Source: an uncultured Oscillospiraceae bacterium (GTDB taxonomy: Bacteria; Bacillota; Clostridia; Oscillospirales; Ruminococcaceae). From it: 37,955 bases of DNA. A program made the translations under genes and the position numbers. Shown here in pieces: positions 29,758 through 37,925 of this stretch. The stretch's first letter is position 1, and every line of letters starts with the position of its first letter. The notes under the pieces are model-generated. The model ran no database searches. It worked only from the letters and a program-made list of their open reading frames with translations, and had not been told where the DNA came from. Where the stretch lies: positions 1 to 37,955 of the forward strand of contig CAJTMU010000020.1 in NCBI GenBank assembly GCA_910577365.1, in the 5' to 3' direction.

Positions 29758-29789
29758 TTCCGCCCCTTTGTCGGGGGCGGAAATATTTT
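29758..29789 (+). terminator. Hairpin after the TerD/micro-protein unit
   Basis: TTCCGCCCC (29758-29766) pairs with GGGGCGGAA (29774-29782), followed by ATATTTTG. Because it lies only about 20 bp before the ybaK start, it could attenuate as well as terminate. Confidence 0.6.
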
Positions 29790-29809
29790 GTAAAACGGAG
29801 CGTAAGATT

Positions 29810-30292
29810 ATGGCAAAGGAAGCTAAAACAAACGCTATGCGTATGCTTGACCGGCTTAAGATAGATTATGACGTTCACAGCTACGAGTGCGAGGAATTTA
29901 TTGATGGGGTGCATATCGCCGATATGCTGGGGCAGAGTTGTGACAGATCATTCAAGACACTTGTGACCGTAGGGAAGAGCGGGAATTACTATGTTTTTGC
30001 GCTGCCGGTGGACAGGGAGCTTGATATGAAAAAATGCGCGAGGACGGTGGGGGAGAAATCACTGGAAATGCTTCATGTCAAGGATATAAATTCGGTCACT
30101 GGCTATATAAGAGGAGGCTGCACGCCCATAGGAATGAAAAAGCAGTACCGTACGGTGATACACCTTACCGCGCGGGATTTTGACAAGATTATTATTAGCG
30201 GGGGACGGCTGGGCTTGCAGCTTGAGCTTGATCCCGTCGATTTGGCGAGAGCATGCGGGGGAGAATTTGCGGATATCGCGGAGGATCTGTAA
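29810..30292 (+). CDS. ybaK: YbaK/EbsC family Cys-tRNA(Pro) deacylase
   Basis: A 160-residue cytoplasmic protein of the YbaK/ProX editing superfamily that hydrolyses mischarged Cys-tRNA(Pro). The length and blocks fit: KTNAMRMLDRLKIDYDVHSY at the start, then SFKTLVTVG, YYVFALPVDRELDMKKCA with the conserved Lys, VTGYIRGGCTPIGMKKQY, and IIISGGRLGLQLELDPVDL. ATG 29810 follows ACGGAG at 7-8 nt. The frame upstream to 29711 covers the terminator hairpin and is not coding. Whether it is expressed from the terD promoter by readthrough or from an unseen promoter is unclear. Confidence 0.92.
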   Translation: MAKEAKTNAMRMLDRLKIDYDVHSYECEEFIDGVHIADMLGQSCDRSFKTLVTVGKSGNYYVFALPVDRELDMKKCARTVGEKSLEMLHVKDINSVTGYIRGGCTPIGMKKQYRTVIHLTARDFDKIIISGGRLGLQLELDPVDLARACGGEFADIAEDL

Positions 30293-30582
30293 ACATGAAT
30301 AATTTGTTTTAAATTGTAAAAATGCATATTGACAAAATGTATTGATATTTGGTATCAGCAGCGTATGCTATCGTTGATGAGTATGACATTTAGTCATAAA
30401 TTATAATCACAAATATTTCTGCGGGCAGATACGATGAGGATATTGCAAAGGTTATAGCCGCCGTATACGGGTGACTTTTCTCCGCAAATTGCAGCTCTGA
30501 AAATTTTTCGGATACGTCGGCAAAAATCTGAAAAAATCATACATAGTAATATTTATTTTTTGTATAATATACGAAAAACCTC
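30293..30582 (+). other. Gap between ybaK and the Asp23/Gls24 gene
   Basis: AT-rich. TTGACA at about 30329-30334 lacks a matching -10. At 30404-30474 a frame without a start codon reads ITNISAGRYDEDIAKVIAAV and ends in TGA; it looks like the C-terminal end of a protein and may be a gene remnant. TGTATAATAT near 30560 is a possible -10 with no good -35. No terminator seen. Confidence 0.3.
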
Positions 30583-30611
30583 TTGTACAAATGTGAAAAA
30601 TGTGCTATACT
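30583..30611 (+). promoter_or_regulatory. Sigma-A promoter of the Gls24-nusB-xse operon
   Basis: TTGTAC (30583-30588), 17-nt spacer, TATACT (30606-30611). The leader is about 70 nt. Confidence 0.75.
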
Positions 30612-30629
30612 AAAGATTAGATATTCGGA

Positions 30630-30686
30630 AGAGAGAGGTAAGAATCAATCTTACATCTTAATTTCTTGCTTCCAATAAGGGGATTT
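30630..30686 (+). promoter_or_regulatory. Short structured leader upstream of the Gls24-like gene
   Basis: GTAAGA (30638-30643) and TCTTAC (30649-30654) form a hairpin. AGAGGTAAGAA (30634-30644) is identical to a stretch in the clpP-like leader (8875-8885), and both leaders later have TTTCT...CTT(T/C)C and then an (A)AGGGG ribosome site. Confidence 0.35.
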
Positions 30687-30689
30687 TTT

Positions 30690-31040
30690 ATGGATATGAG
30701 GAGAGGCCGCGCTGTGGGCAGCATTAAGATATCTGTTGAGGTTCTTGTTAAAATAGCCGAAACCGCGGCGGCGGAAATCGAGGGAGTGGCTCTGGATGGT
30801 CAGAGGCTTGCCACTATCGGCGCAAAGTCGGGATTTCTCGGCGCAGTAAGGGTGCGCCTTTCGGGCGAAACCGCTTCGCTGAGAATAGAGATAGTGGTTC
30901 TGGAGGGCTTTAATGCGGTAGCGGTTTCTGAGAGCGTTCAGAAGAGCGTTAAATCCGCCATACAGAACATGACAGGCTACACCGTTACCAAGGTGGATGT
31001 AGTGGTTGCAGGTATCAGATTAAAAGAAAAAGAGGATTGA
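30690..31040 (+). CDS. Asp23/Gls24 family envelope stress protein (YqhY-like)
   Basis: A 116-residue protein: GSIKISVEVLVKIAETAAAEIEG at the start, GAVRVRLSGETASLRIEIVVLEG in the middle, and NMTGYTVTKVDVVVAGIRLK at the end. These are the three blocks of Asp23/Gls24 (DUF322). In Bacillus, yqhY, a member, lies just upstream of nusB between accC and nusB, and affects acetyl-CoA carboxylase activity; the same position next to nusB here supports a YqhY assignment. The ATG 30690 follows AAGGGGA. It is the first gene of a nusB-xseA-xseB-ispA-dxs-tlyA type operon, 75 bp before nusB. Confidence 0.9.
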   Translation: MDMRRGRAVGSIKISVEVLVKIAETAAAEIEGVALDGQRLATIGAKSGFLGAVRVRLSGETASLRIEIVVLEGFNAVAVSESVQKSVKSAIQNMTGYTVTKVDVVVAGIRLKEKED

Positions 31041-31115
31041 CAGCGTACGGGCAGTGACGGCGAGCGGCGGATACGCCGTATCCCGCATTGCTGTCGGACG
31101 CGGAGGACATAGAAT

Positions 31116-31532
31116 ATGGAAGAAAGGCTTTCAAGACCGGAAGTGCGTGAGGGAGCGTTTTTGATCTTGTTTCAGACACTGTTCGGGGCAACCCCGGAGG
31201 AAATAGAGGAGAATAACGCCGAGGGCTTCGATATGCGCAAAAACGAGGAAACGGACGTGATAGTGCGCGGAGTGACGGAACACGACAAGGAGCTGACGGA
31301 GATAATCGCAAAATACTCCAAAACACGTTCGGTGGCGCGTATCGCCAAGGTGAATATGGTGATACTCAAAATTGCGGTGTATGAGATGAAGTATTGCGAC
31401 AGAGTGCCTTACGCAGCGGCAATAAATGAGGCGGTGGAGCTTGCCAAAAAATACTCCATGAAGCCCGACAGCGCGTTTATCAACGGCGTTCTCAGTTCCT
31501 ATATGGGGGAGCTTAATGGAAAACAGGAGTAA
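31116..31532 (+). CDS. nusB: Transcription antitermination factor NusB
   Basis: A 138-residue protein, all-helical, that binds boxA RNA with NusE (S10) to allow rRNA transcription antitermination. Marks are VREGAFLILFQTLFGATPEE at the N-terminus, the KNEETDVIVRGVTEHDKELT region, YSKTRSVARIAKVNMVILKIAVYEMKY (the core NusB motif), and AVELAKKYS...DSAFINGVLSSY at the end. ATG 31116 has GGAGG just upstream (31099-31103). The stop overlaps xseA by 17 bp, showing tight coupling. Order matches Bacillus nusB-folD-xseA but lacks folD here. Confidence 0.94.
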   Translation: MEERLSRPEVREGAFLILFQTLFGATPEEIEENNAEGFDMRKNEETDVIVRGVTEHDKELTEIIAKYSKTRSVARIAKVNMVILKIAVYEMKYCDRVPYAAAINEAVELAKKYSMKPDSAFINGVLSSYMGELNGKQE

Positions 31533-32733
31533 CACGGGCGGTCCGCCCATCGTTACGGTATCGCAGGTAAACCGTGTGGTAAGCTCTATTGTTAAGGGTG
31601 ACAGCCGTTTGGGAAACGTGGCGGTGCGCGGAGAGATATCCAACTTCACACGTCATGCTGCCACGGGACATCTTTATTTTACGCTGAAGGACGAGCATAC
31701 ACGGCTTAGGGCGGTTATGTTCGCGGACAAGGCGGCTGGAGTGAAGTTTTCCCCCAAAAGCGGCGACAGCGTGATAGTTCGCGGTGCGATAAGGGTCTAT
31801 GAGGTGAACGGCGAATATCAGGTATACTGTGCCGAGATGACGCGCGATGGAGAGGGTGAACAGGCAGCCGCCTTTGAGGAGCTTTATAAACGGCTCAAGG
31901 CGGAGGGGCTTTTCGCTCAGAAGCGCCCGATGCCCGCCAGACCGTTAGAAATAGCGGTGGTAACCGCTTCAGGCGGCGCAGCGCTGCAGGATATCATAAA
32001 TGTTATCTCAAGACGGTATCCCATTGCAAAGCTGACAGTAGTGCCTGTCACGGTGCAGGGAGTTTACGCTCCGCGTTCCGTGGCGCGCGGCATAGCAGCA
32101 GCGCAGCATACGGGTGCGGAGCTGATAATCTTCGGGCGCGGCGGCGGTTCGGCAGAAGATCTGTCAGCCTATAATACCGAAGAGGTAGTAATAGCGGTCT
32201 ACGCAAGTGGGATTCCCACCATAAGTGCGGTGGGGCATGAGATAGATACGACTCTTGCAGATTTGGCGGCGGATTTGAGAGCGCCCACTCCCTCGGCGGC
32301 GGCGGAGCTTGCGGTGCCCGATATTTCGGAGCTTTCGGCAGAGCTGGAGAGCGTAAGGCGATATATCGGGTCATGCGTGACGAGGAGGATAGCCGACAGG
32401 GAGCGTGCGCTGAACTCGGCGGCAGGCTTGATAAAGGCGCTTTCGCCGCAGAGCAGGATAGCGGATGGAGAACGCAGGCTTTCAAGTTTGTCGGACTCCA
32501 TTTCACTTAAAATACACAATTCAGTCGAACGGGCGGAGCGCGCTTTTCTGTGCAGCGCGGAGGTCATATCGGCGCTCAATCCGCTTGGGGTGTTGGCACG
32601 AGGGTACTCTGTGACCTATTGCGGAGAGAAAATAGTGCGTGCCGCTGACGAGCTTAAAGAGGGTGATGATATCACGTTGAAGCTGGCGAGAGGAAGCGCG
32701 TCAGCAAAAGTGGTGTCAGTGTCCGAGGATTAA
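31516..32733 (+). CDS. xseA: Exodeoxyribonuclease VII large subunit XseA
   Basis: A 405-residue subunit of the exonuclease that degrades single-stranded DNA with XseB. The N-terminal OB-fold includes RGEISNFTRHAATGHLYFTL. The catalytic core has VVTASGGAALQDIINVISRR, then IIFGRGGGSAEDLSAYNTEE, TISAVGHEIDTTLADLAADL and APTPSAAAELAVPD, all family-diagnostic. A long helical segment follows and the C-terminal region has LNPLGVLARGYSVT and GDDITLKLARGSASAKV. Length is within the range of 400-450. ATG 31516 is inside the end of nusB with GGGGGAG upstream. xseB, normally immediately next, is displaced by 770 bp that contain a TPR gene. Confidence 0.95.
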   Translation: MENRSNTGGPPIVTVSQVNRVVSSIVKGDSRLGNVAVRGEISNFTRHAATGHLYFTLKDEHTRLRAVMFADKAAGVKFSPKSGDSVIVRGAIRVYEVNGEYQVYCAEMTRDGEGEQAAAFEELYKRLKAEGLFAQKRPMPARPLEIAVVTASGGAALQDIINVISRRYPIAKLTVVPVTVQGVYAPRSVARGIAAAQHTGAELIIFGRGGGSAEDLSAYNTEEVVIAVYASGIPTISAVGHEIDTTLADLAADLRAPTPSAAAELAVPDISELSAELESVRRYIGSCVTRRIADRERALNSAAGLIKALSPQSRIADGERRLSSLSDSISLKIHNSVERAERAFLCSAEVISALNPLGVLARGYSVTYCGEKIVRAADELKEGDDITLKLARGSASAKVVSVSED

Positions 32734-32887
32734 CGGAAGTTTGATTTCGATTATATTTGTCCGGATATATGCTATAAATATTTTTTTCGCTTATCAACAT
32801 ACAAGTTTGACACTCAAAAACGGCAGTGGTGTGATAAATGAAGCAAATCCGGATTTATCGGGCATAAAGAGAATCGAGGTATTTATT

Positions 32888-33382
32888 ATGGGATTATTTT
32901 CAAAAAAGAAAAAGGATGAAGAAAAACTCGACGAATTAACGCCGGCACTCAAAGCAAAGTTAAATGAAATTGCTGAAAGAGGCAATCAGTTTGAGGACGA
33001 AGAGAAATATGAAGAGGCTGTACGGATATGGGAAGAAGGACTTAAACTGATACCGGAGCCGCAGCAATTTTACAGCGAAACAATATGGTTTTTAGCCGCT
33101 ATTGGGGATGTTTATTTTAAAAAAGGAATTTATCCGAAAGCACATGAATGCTTTGATAAAGCACGGGGAAATTTGAGCGGCGGCGGATATAGAAATCCGT
33201 TTATTATGCTTCGATTGGGTGAATGTTGTTTAGAAATCGGAGATGAAAAGAACGCTGTGGAATATTTGCTTCGAGCTTATATGATGGAGGGGAAAGAAAT
33301 ATTTGAGCCTGATGAGAATGGAGAGGACGATGGGCAAAAGTATTTCGATTTCTTAAGAACTCATGTTGAACATATTGAGTAA
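32888..33382 (+). CDS. Tetratricopeptide-repeat protein inserted between xseA and xseB
   Basis: A 164-residue acidic protein. It begins with a very basic patch (MGLFSKKKKDEEK), then a helix, and three TPR-like helix pairs: ~27-55 (RGNQFEDEEKYEEAVRIWEE), ~62-95 (WFLAAIGDVYFKKGIYPKAH) and ~103-135 (MLRLGECCLEIGDEKNAVEY). It ends with a DPxxK-like acidic segment (EPDENGEDDGQKYFDFL). TPRs bind partner proteins; no catalytic domain is present. The frame is open back to 32741, but ATG 32888 preceded by GAGGT is preferred. The gene and its flanks are clearly AT-richer than xseA and the ispA-dxs genes, with AAA/GAA/TTT-rich codons, and it interrupts a normally contiguous gene pair, so it looks acquired. 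Such TPR proteins sometimes accompany secreted toxins as immunity proteins, but nothing here proves that. Confidence 0.8.
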   Translation: MGLFSKKKKDEEKLDELTPALKAKLNEIAERGNQFEDEEKYEEAVRIWEEGLKLIPEPQQFYSETIWFLAAIGDVYFKKGIYPKAHECFDKARGNLSGGGYRNPFIMLRLGECCLEIGDEKNAVEYLLRAYMMEGKEIFEPDENGEDDGQKYFDFLRTHVEHIE

Positions 33383-33503
33383 AAATTTGTGAAATCAATT
33401 CAGGCTTGCAGGGTGGAATAAATATTTGCTAAAAGTATTTTTTATACACATTTACACAGGGTACATAAAAGTGAATTGGCAGTAACGGAAGAGGGTAATG
33501 ATT

Positions 33504-33689
33504 ATGGAGTTTGAACAGGCTATGAAGCGGCTGACGGAAATATCGGAGTGCATGAGCGGTTCGGAACTGCCGCTGGAGCAGTCAATGAAGCTGTACGCCG
33601 AAGCGGCGGAGCTTGTGAAATTTTGTAAGGAATATATTGCGGATGCTAAGCTGAAGGTGGAGCAGATAGAGGGTACTGTTGAAGGGTAA
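33504..33689 (+). CDS. xseB: Exodeoxyribonuclease VII small subunit XseB
   Basis: A 61-residue helical protein that binds XseA in several copies. MEFEQAMKRLTEI is followed by ELPLEQSMKLYAEAAELV and KEYIADAKLKVEQIEG, the usual XseB pattern (F-E-x-x-x-x-x-L-x-x-I; L-x-L-E-x-S; L-x-x-Y-x-x-G/A-x-x-L). Two ATGs are in frame (33498 and 33504). AAGAGGGT (33489-33496) is too close to the first and well placed for the second, so 33504 is chosen. The gene is separated from xseA by the TPR insertion. ispA follows after 117 bp. Confidence 0.92.
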   Translation: MEFEQAMKRLTEISECMSGSELPLEQSMKLYAEAAELVKFCKEYIADAKLKVEQIEGTVEG

Positions 33690-33806
33690 GCAGCGATTTG
33701 ACTGAATTTGCTGCGCCGCTGATTTGCGATAACTTGCCAAGCAAGCTGCCGTGGCGCGGAAATCTTTTAACTTACGCTAAAAATCCAAATTTATCGGGAG
33801 ACAAAA

Positions 33807-34691
33807 ATGATTACAGAAAAGCTTGCGGAATACGCGGAGATGACCGAGGAAGCTCTGGAGCGCTATATCCCAGACATGGAGTGTCTGCAAAGAAGTGTTA
33901 TCGAAGCGGTGCGGTACAGTTTAAAGGCGGGTGGAAAACGCATAAGACCCGCTTTGGTCATGGAATTCTGCCGCGTGTGCGGCGGCGAACCCGAAACGGC
34001 TCTTCCGGTTGCCTGCGCGATAGAGATGATGCATACCTTTTCCCTGATACATGACGATTTGCCGTGCATGGATAACGACGATATGCGTCGCGGCAAGCCA
34101 AGCTGTCACAAGGCTTTCGGCGAGGCTAATGCGCTTCTGGCGGGGGACGCTCTCGCGATACTGCCCGCGGAGATAATAGCGGGAGCAGCACTTAAAGGAA
34201 CGCTTTCGCAGACAGCGGCGCTTAAAATAATCGCGCTGCTTGGCAGGCAAGCGGGAATATTCGGAATGATAGGCGGGCAGGTCATAGATACGGAGAACGT
34301 TGGAAAAATGCTCGATACGGCTGTAATGCTGGAGATGTACAGAATGAAGACGGGCGCTTTGCTGGAGTTCTGCTGCCGCGCGGGGTGTATCGCGGCGGAA
34401 GCGGGCGCGGCGGCTCAGCTTGCAGCGGGCAGCTACGGGCAGCGTTTGGGTCTGGCTTTTCAGATAGTCGACGATATACTGGACGTAACCGCGGATGAAA
34501 AGCGGCTCGGCAAGCCCGTGGGGAGCGACGCGGAAAGCGGCAAGTTCACCTATGTCGGCGCGGTCGGACTTGACAATGCGCGGTCGGAGGCAAAGCGGCT
34601 TACCAAAGAAGCGGAAAAATATCTTGACGAGTTTGAGGATAACGAATTTCTAATTGGTCTGACGGAGATGCTTTTAAAACGCGATTATTGA
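33807..34691 (+). CDS. ispA: Polyprenyl (farnesyl/geranylgeranyl) diphosphate synthase IspA
   Basis: A 294-residue trans-prenyltransferase that condenses IPP with allylic diphosphates in the MEP-isoprenoid pathway. The N-terminal part has VRYSLKAGGKRIRPALVMEF. The first aspartate-rich motif is HDDLPCMDNDDMRRGKPSCHKAFGEANALLAGD, with the chain-length-determining region upstream (MMHTFSLI). The second motif is FQIVDDILDVTAD. IIGGQVID-type sequence (here MIGGQVIDTE) lies between. Product length is likely C15, but cannot be fixed by eye. ATG 33807 follows CGGGAG. Gene order ispA-DUF212-dxs-tlyA is a variant of the Bacillus ispA-dxs-tlyA operon, and Dxs feeds the same pathway. The 117-bp spacer before it has a CTTGC/GCAAG hairpin and ends with a weak element-like GCGGAAATC. 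Confidence 0.95.
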   Translation: MITEKLAEYAEMTEEALERYIPDMECLQRSVIEAVRYSLKAGGKRIRPALVMEFCRVCGGEPETALPVACAIEMMHTFSLIHDDLPCMDNDDMRRGKPSCHKAFGEANALLAGDALAILPAEIIAGAALKGTLSQTAALKIIALLGRQAGIFGMIGGQVIDTENVGKMLDTAVMLEMYRMKTGALLEFCCRAGCIAAEAGAAAQLAAGSYGQRLGLAFQIVDDILDVTADEKRLGKPVGSDAESGKFTYVGAVGLDNARSEAKRLTKEAEKYLDEFEDNEFLIGLTEMLLKRDY

Positions 34692-34710
34692 TTGGAGATA
34701 TCTGCATATA

Positions 34711-35199
34711 ATGAAATTACTGATGGAAAATCCCATTATTACAGTGGGGGTTATCTCGTGGCTTGCGGCGCAGATATTAAAGACGATACATTACGCCGTA
34801 AAATATAAAACATTTGAGCCTGAGAGGATAACGGGCGCGGGCGGAATGCCCTCTTCTCACTCGGCGCTGGTGGTTTCGGTGGCGATATACACGCTGCGGT
34901 CGCAGGGATTTTCCAGCCCCACTTTCGCCCTGACAATGATACTGGCGGGAGTTGTAATATACGACGCCATGAGCGTGCGATACAACGCGGGGCTTCACGC
35001 CAAGGAGCTTAACAGGCTGCGGAAGGTCATTGATGAAATGGACGACGAGATCTCGCAGCTCAGTGGCGAGGAAGACGAACCGGCTTCAGAACTGACCGAG
35101 CGCAGGGATTTCAAGGAGTTTCTCGGGCATACCCCGCTTGAGGTGCTTGCAGGCTCGCTGCTTGGTATAATTATAGCGATGGTGTTTCCCTGCAAGTAG
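34711..35199 (+). CDS. Divergent PAP2 family (DUF212) membrane protein
   Basis: A 162-residue protein of the DUF212/divergent PAP2 family (YuiD-like). Signatures: ITVGVISWLAAQILKTIHY at the N-terminal membrane segment, then ERITGAGGMPSSHSALVVSV with the phosphatase-like PSSHS block, then FALTMILAGVVIYDAMSVRYNAG. A charged cytosolic loop (residues ~100-135, with acidic GEEDEPASE) precedes LGHTPLEVLAGSLLGIIIAMVF, the last membrane helix. Full PAP2 catalytic motifs are reduced in this family, and its substrate is unknown. Position between ispA and dxs suggests a link to polyprenyl phosphate metabolism; that is inference. ATG 34711 follows TTGGAG. Confidence 0.9.
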   Translation: MKLLMENPIITVGVISWLAAQILKTIHYAVKYKTFEPERITGAGGMPSSHSALVVSVAIYTLRSQGFSSPTFALTMILAGVVIYDAMSVRYNAGLHAKELNRLRKVIDEMDDEISQLSGEEDEPASELTERRDFKEFLGHTPLEVLAGSLLGIIIAMVFPCK

Positions 35200-35271
35200 A
35201 GGGCGGGAGCCGATTAACGCGGCGTTACGCTTTAACTCCGACCTCTGATTTCTTAACGAGGTGTTTTTCCG

Positions 35272-37098
35272 ATGTATCTTAATGACAGTATAAATCATGA
35301 CAAAATATCAAAAATGTCCGTTCCGCAGCTTAAAGCGCTTTGCAGGGAGCTGCGGAGTTGTATTCTGCATACGGTTTATGATAACGGCGGACATTTGTCC
35401 TCAAATTTGGGCACGGTGGAGCTGACGGTGGCTCTGCATTACGTTTTTGACGTGCCGAGGGATAAAATATTGTGGGACGTTGGACACCAAGCTTACGCGC
35501 ATAAGCTGCTTACGGGGCGGTGCTCACGTTTTGGAACGCTTCGGAAAAAGGGCGGGATATCGGGCTTTACCCGACGTCAGGAATCTGAGGCGGACGCGTT
35601 TATTTCGGGACACAGCAGCACCTCGGTATCCGCGGCGCTTGGGATAGCCGCCGCGATGCGCATAAAGAACGAGAGCGGCGCGGTGGCGGCGGTCATTGGC
35701 GACGGAGCGTTCACTGGCGGCATGTCTTACGAGGGGATAAACAACGCGGGAAAAAGCGGGCTGCCGCTCACACTTATTCTTAACGACAACGCAATGTCCA
35801 TCGGCAAAAGCACGGGGGCATTCGCGAGATATCTGGCGCATATCCGCTCTACGCGGCGTTACTACTGCGCAAAGGAGCATTTCAAGACCGCACTGTCCTC
35901 GCTGCCACTGGTGGGAGATAGAATGGAGCGCGCTGTCCGAGCCGCCAAAAATATACTTAAGGACGCGCTTTACGACAACAGCACGCTGTTTGAAAATTTG
36001 GGCTTTGCCTATATCGGACCGGTATTCGGGCACGACCTTGAAAATCTTATCGAAGCGCTGTCGCTTGCCAAGCTGACGGAGCGTCCCTGCGTGGTACACG
36101 TTTTCACAAGCAAAGGCAAGGGCTACAAGCCTGCGGAGGAAAATCCTGGGGAGTATCACGCGGTAGTGAAAAGCAAGCCGCGTCTTTGTTATTCCGAGGT
36201 GTTCGGGCGCGAACTGGAGCGGCTCGGGAAGCTGGATGGGCGTATCTGTGCGGTAACGGCGGCAATGAAATACGCCACGGGTCTGAATTTTTTCAAGGAA
36301 TCCTGTCCCGCGCGTTTTTTTGATGCGGGGATAGCCGAGCAGCATTCCGTGACCTTTGCCGCGGGGCTTGCGGCTGAGGGTATGCTGCCTGTGTTCGCGG
36401 TTTATTCAACATTTTTGCAGCGGGGATTTGACCAGATAATACACGACTGCGCAATTGAGAAAACCCATGTGGTGCTTGCTATCGACCGCGCGGGCTTTGT
36501 GGGCGAGGACGGGGAAACTCATCAGGGAGTTTTTGACGTGCCTATGCTGCGAATGATTCCTAACGCTGTGATACTTGCGCCTGCTTCATTTGAGGAGCTG
36601 CGGCAGTGCCTTAAAAGAGCGATTTACGATATTGAGGGCGTGGCGGCGGTGCGTTATCCCAAGGGAAGTGAAAATGTTGTTTCCGCGGATAGCCTCGGAG
36701 CGGTGAGCGCAGCGCTGATACCCGCAAGAGAATTTGCTTATTCTGGAAAGCACCATAAGACCCTTGCGGTGAGCTACGGCAGGATATCCGCGGAGCTGGC
36801 TGCCGCCTGCGCGGAAACAGATGCAGACTTTTTGCGGCTGGTGAGAGTTTCACCCATACCCGAGAGCGCGGTCGATATCGCCGCTGGCTATGAGCGGGTG
36901 GTGTTCTTTGAGGAAGGAGCGCTCCATGGCGGTGCGGCGGAGGGTTTTGCTGCGGCACTGACGTCGCGGGGATACTGCGGCGGATATGATATGGCAGGTG
37001 TAAACGGCAAATTTGTACCTATGGGAACGGTTGATGAGCAGCTTGAGATGTTTGGGCTGGATAAGGAAGGAATGGCGCGCAGGCTGCAAGAAAAATAA
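35272..37098 (+). CDS. dxs: 1-deoxy-D-xylulose-5-phosphate synthase Dxs
   Basis: A 608-residue thiamine-diphosphate transketolase that makes DXP from pyruvate and glyceraldehyde 3-phosphate, the first step of the MEP pathway. Marks are GGHLSSNLGTVELTVALHYV, then DVGHQAYAHKLLTGR, the ThDP site VIGDGAFTGGMSYEGINNAG with LNDNAMSI, and the catalytic Glu region FDAGIAEQHSVTFAAGLA (~351-368). DRAGFVGEDGETHQGVFDV, VRYPKG and the C-terminal domain (ARVSPIPE-like, here LVRVSPIPES) complete it. The length is slightly short for the family (~620). ATG 35272 has AACGAGG upstream. It is 72 bp after the DUF212 gene and 69 bp before tlyA. Confidence 0.96.
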   Translation: MYLNDSINHDKISKMSVPQLKALCRELRSCILHTVYDNGGHLSSNLGTVELTVALHYVFDVPRDKILWDVGHQAYAHKLLTGRCSRFGTLRKKGGISGFTRRQESEADAFISGHSSTSVSAALGIAAAMRIKNESGAVAAVIGDGAFTGGMSYEGINNAGKSGLPLTLILNDNAMSIGKSTGAFARYLAHIRSTRRYYCAKEHFKTALSSLPLVGDRMERAVRAAKNILKDALYDNSTLFENLGFAYIGPVFGHDLENLIEALSLAKLTERPCVVHVFTSKGKGYKPAEENPGEYHAVVKSKPRLCYSEVFGRELERLGKLDGRICAVTAAMKYATGLNFFKESCPARFFDAGIAEQHSVTFAAGLAAEGMLPVFAVYSTFLQRGFDQIIHDCAIEKTHVVLAIDRAGFVGEDGETHQGVFDVPMLRMIPNAVILAPASFEELRQCLKRAIYDIEGVAAVRYPKGSENVVSADSLGAVSAALIPAREFAYSGKHHKTLAVSYGRISAELAAACAETDADFLRLVRVSPIPESAVDIAAGYERVVFFEEGALHGGAAEGFAAALTSRGYCGGYDMAGVNGKFVPMGTVDEQLEMFGLDKEGMARRLQEK

Positions 37099-37167
37099 AT
37101 TTTTTGCCGCAGAACCGCAAAGATTTTCGGCAAACTGCGCTTTTCAAAAATATTAAGGATAGGTATT

Positions 37168-37899
37168 ATGAGACTGGACGTGTACCTCAGTGAAAATAAT
37201 TTTGTCAAAAGCCGCACGGCGGCACAGTGCCTTATAAATATCGGCGGGGTATACGTCAACGGCAGAATTGCGCAAAAAAGCTCCATGAATGTAACCGATG
37301 CGGACATTATTACAATTGAGGAGATAAAAAAGCCAAAATATGTTGGACGCGGCGGTCTTAAGCTGGAGGGCGCGCTGGAAAGCTTCGGGATAGATATTTC
37401 GGGGGCAGTGTGCGTAGATATCGGAGCAAGCACAGGGGGATTTACCGATTGCATGCTTCAGCATGGAGCGGCAAAGGTGTTTGCGGTGGACGTGGGCAGA
37501 GATCAGCTTGCGGCAGAGCTTCGCGCCGACCCGCGCGTTATTTCCCGCGAGCAGACCGACATACGGGATTTTACCATTGACGAATATCCCGACGGCGCGG
37601 ATTTTGTCGGCGCAGACACCTCGTTTATCTCGCTTAAAATGATACTTCCTGAGATTTACAGGCTGCTTAAAAGCGGCGGGAAGGCGGCGGCGCTGATAAA
37701 ACCGCAGTTTGAGGCAGGGCGTGGGGCGCTCAATAAGCGCGGCATAGTCACCGATGAAAAAATTCGGCGCAGAGTGGTTAATGAACTGACAGAATTTGCG
37801 CGGCAGTGCGGTTTTACGGTCGCGGGGGTCGTAAATTCCCCCATATCGGGCGGCGATGGCAACGCGGAATATCTGATGTATATAGTTAAAGACCAATAG
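37168..37899 (+). CDS. tlyA: TlyA family rRNA (cytidine-2'-O)-methyltransferase
   Basis: A 243-residue protein. Residues 1-60 form an S4 RNA-binding domain (MRLDVYLSENNFVKSRTAAQ, GGVYVNGR). The rest is an FtsJ-like SAM-dependent domain with KPKYVGRGGLKLEGALESF, motif I VCVDIGASTGGFTDCML (~86-102), VFAVDVGRDQLA and DFVGADTSFISLKMILPEI. KPQFEAGR and SPISGGDGNAEYLMY finish it. TlyA methylates 16S C1409 (and 23S C1920) and sensitises mycobacteria to capreomycin. The length is typical (~245-270, Firmicutes form with no extra N-terminal tract). ATG 37168 follows AAGGATAGG. The Bacillus equivalent yqxC is also downstream of dxs. Confidence 0.93.
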   Translation: MRLDVYLSENNFVKSRTAAQCLINIGGVYVNGRIAQKSSMNVTDADIITIEEIKKPKYVGRGGLKLEGALESFGIDISGAVCVDIGASTGGFTDCMLQHGAAKVFAVDVGRDQLAAELRADPRVISREQTDIRDFTIDEYPDGADFVGADTSFISLKMILPEIYRLLKSGGKAAALIKPQFEAGRGALNKRGIVTDEKIRRRVVNELTEFARQCGFTVAGVVNSPISGGDGNAEYLMYIVKDQ

Positions 37900-37925
37900 T
37901 TTCGGTATAGTGGGAGGTGCGGCGC

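Noticed and set aside
32807..32838. TTGACA upstream of the TPR gene as a promoter
   Set aside because: The -35 is perfect but no acceptable -10 occurs at 16-18 nt; best candidates match poorly.
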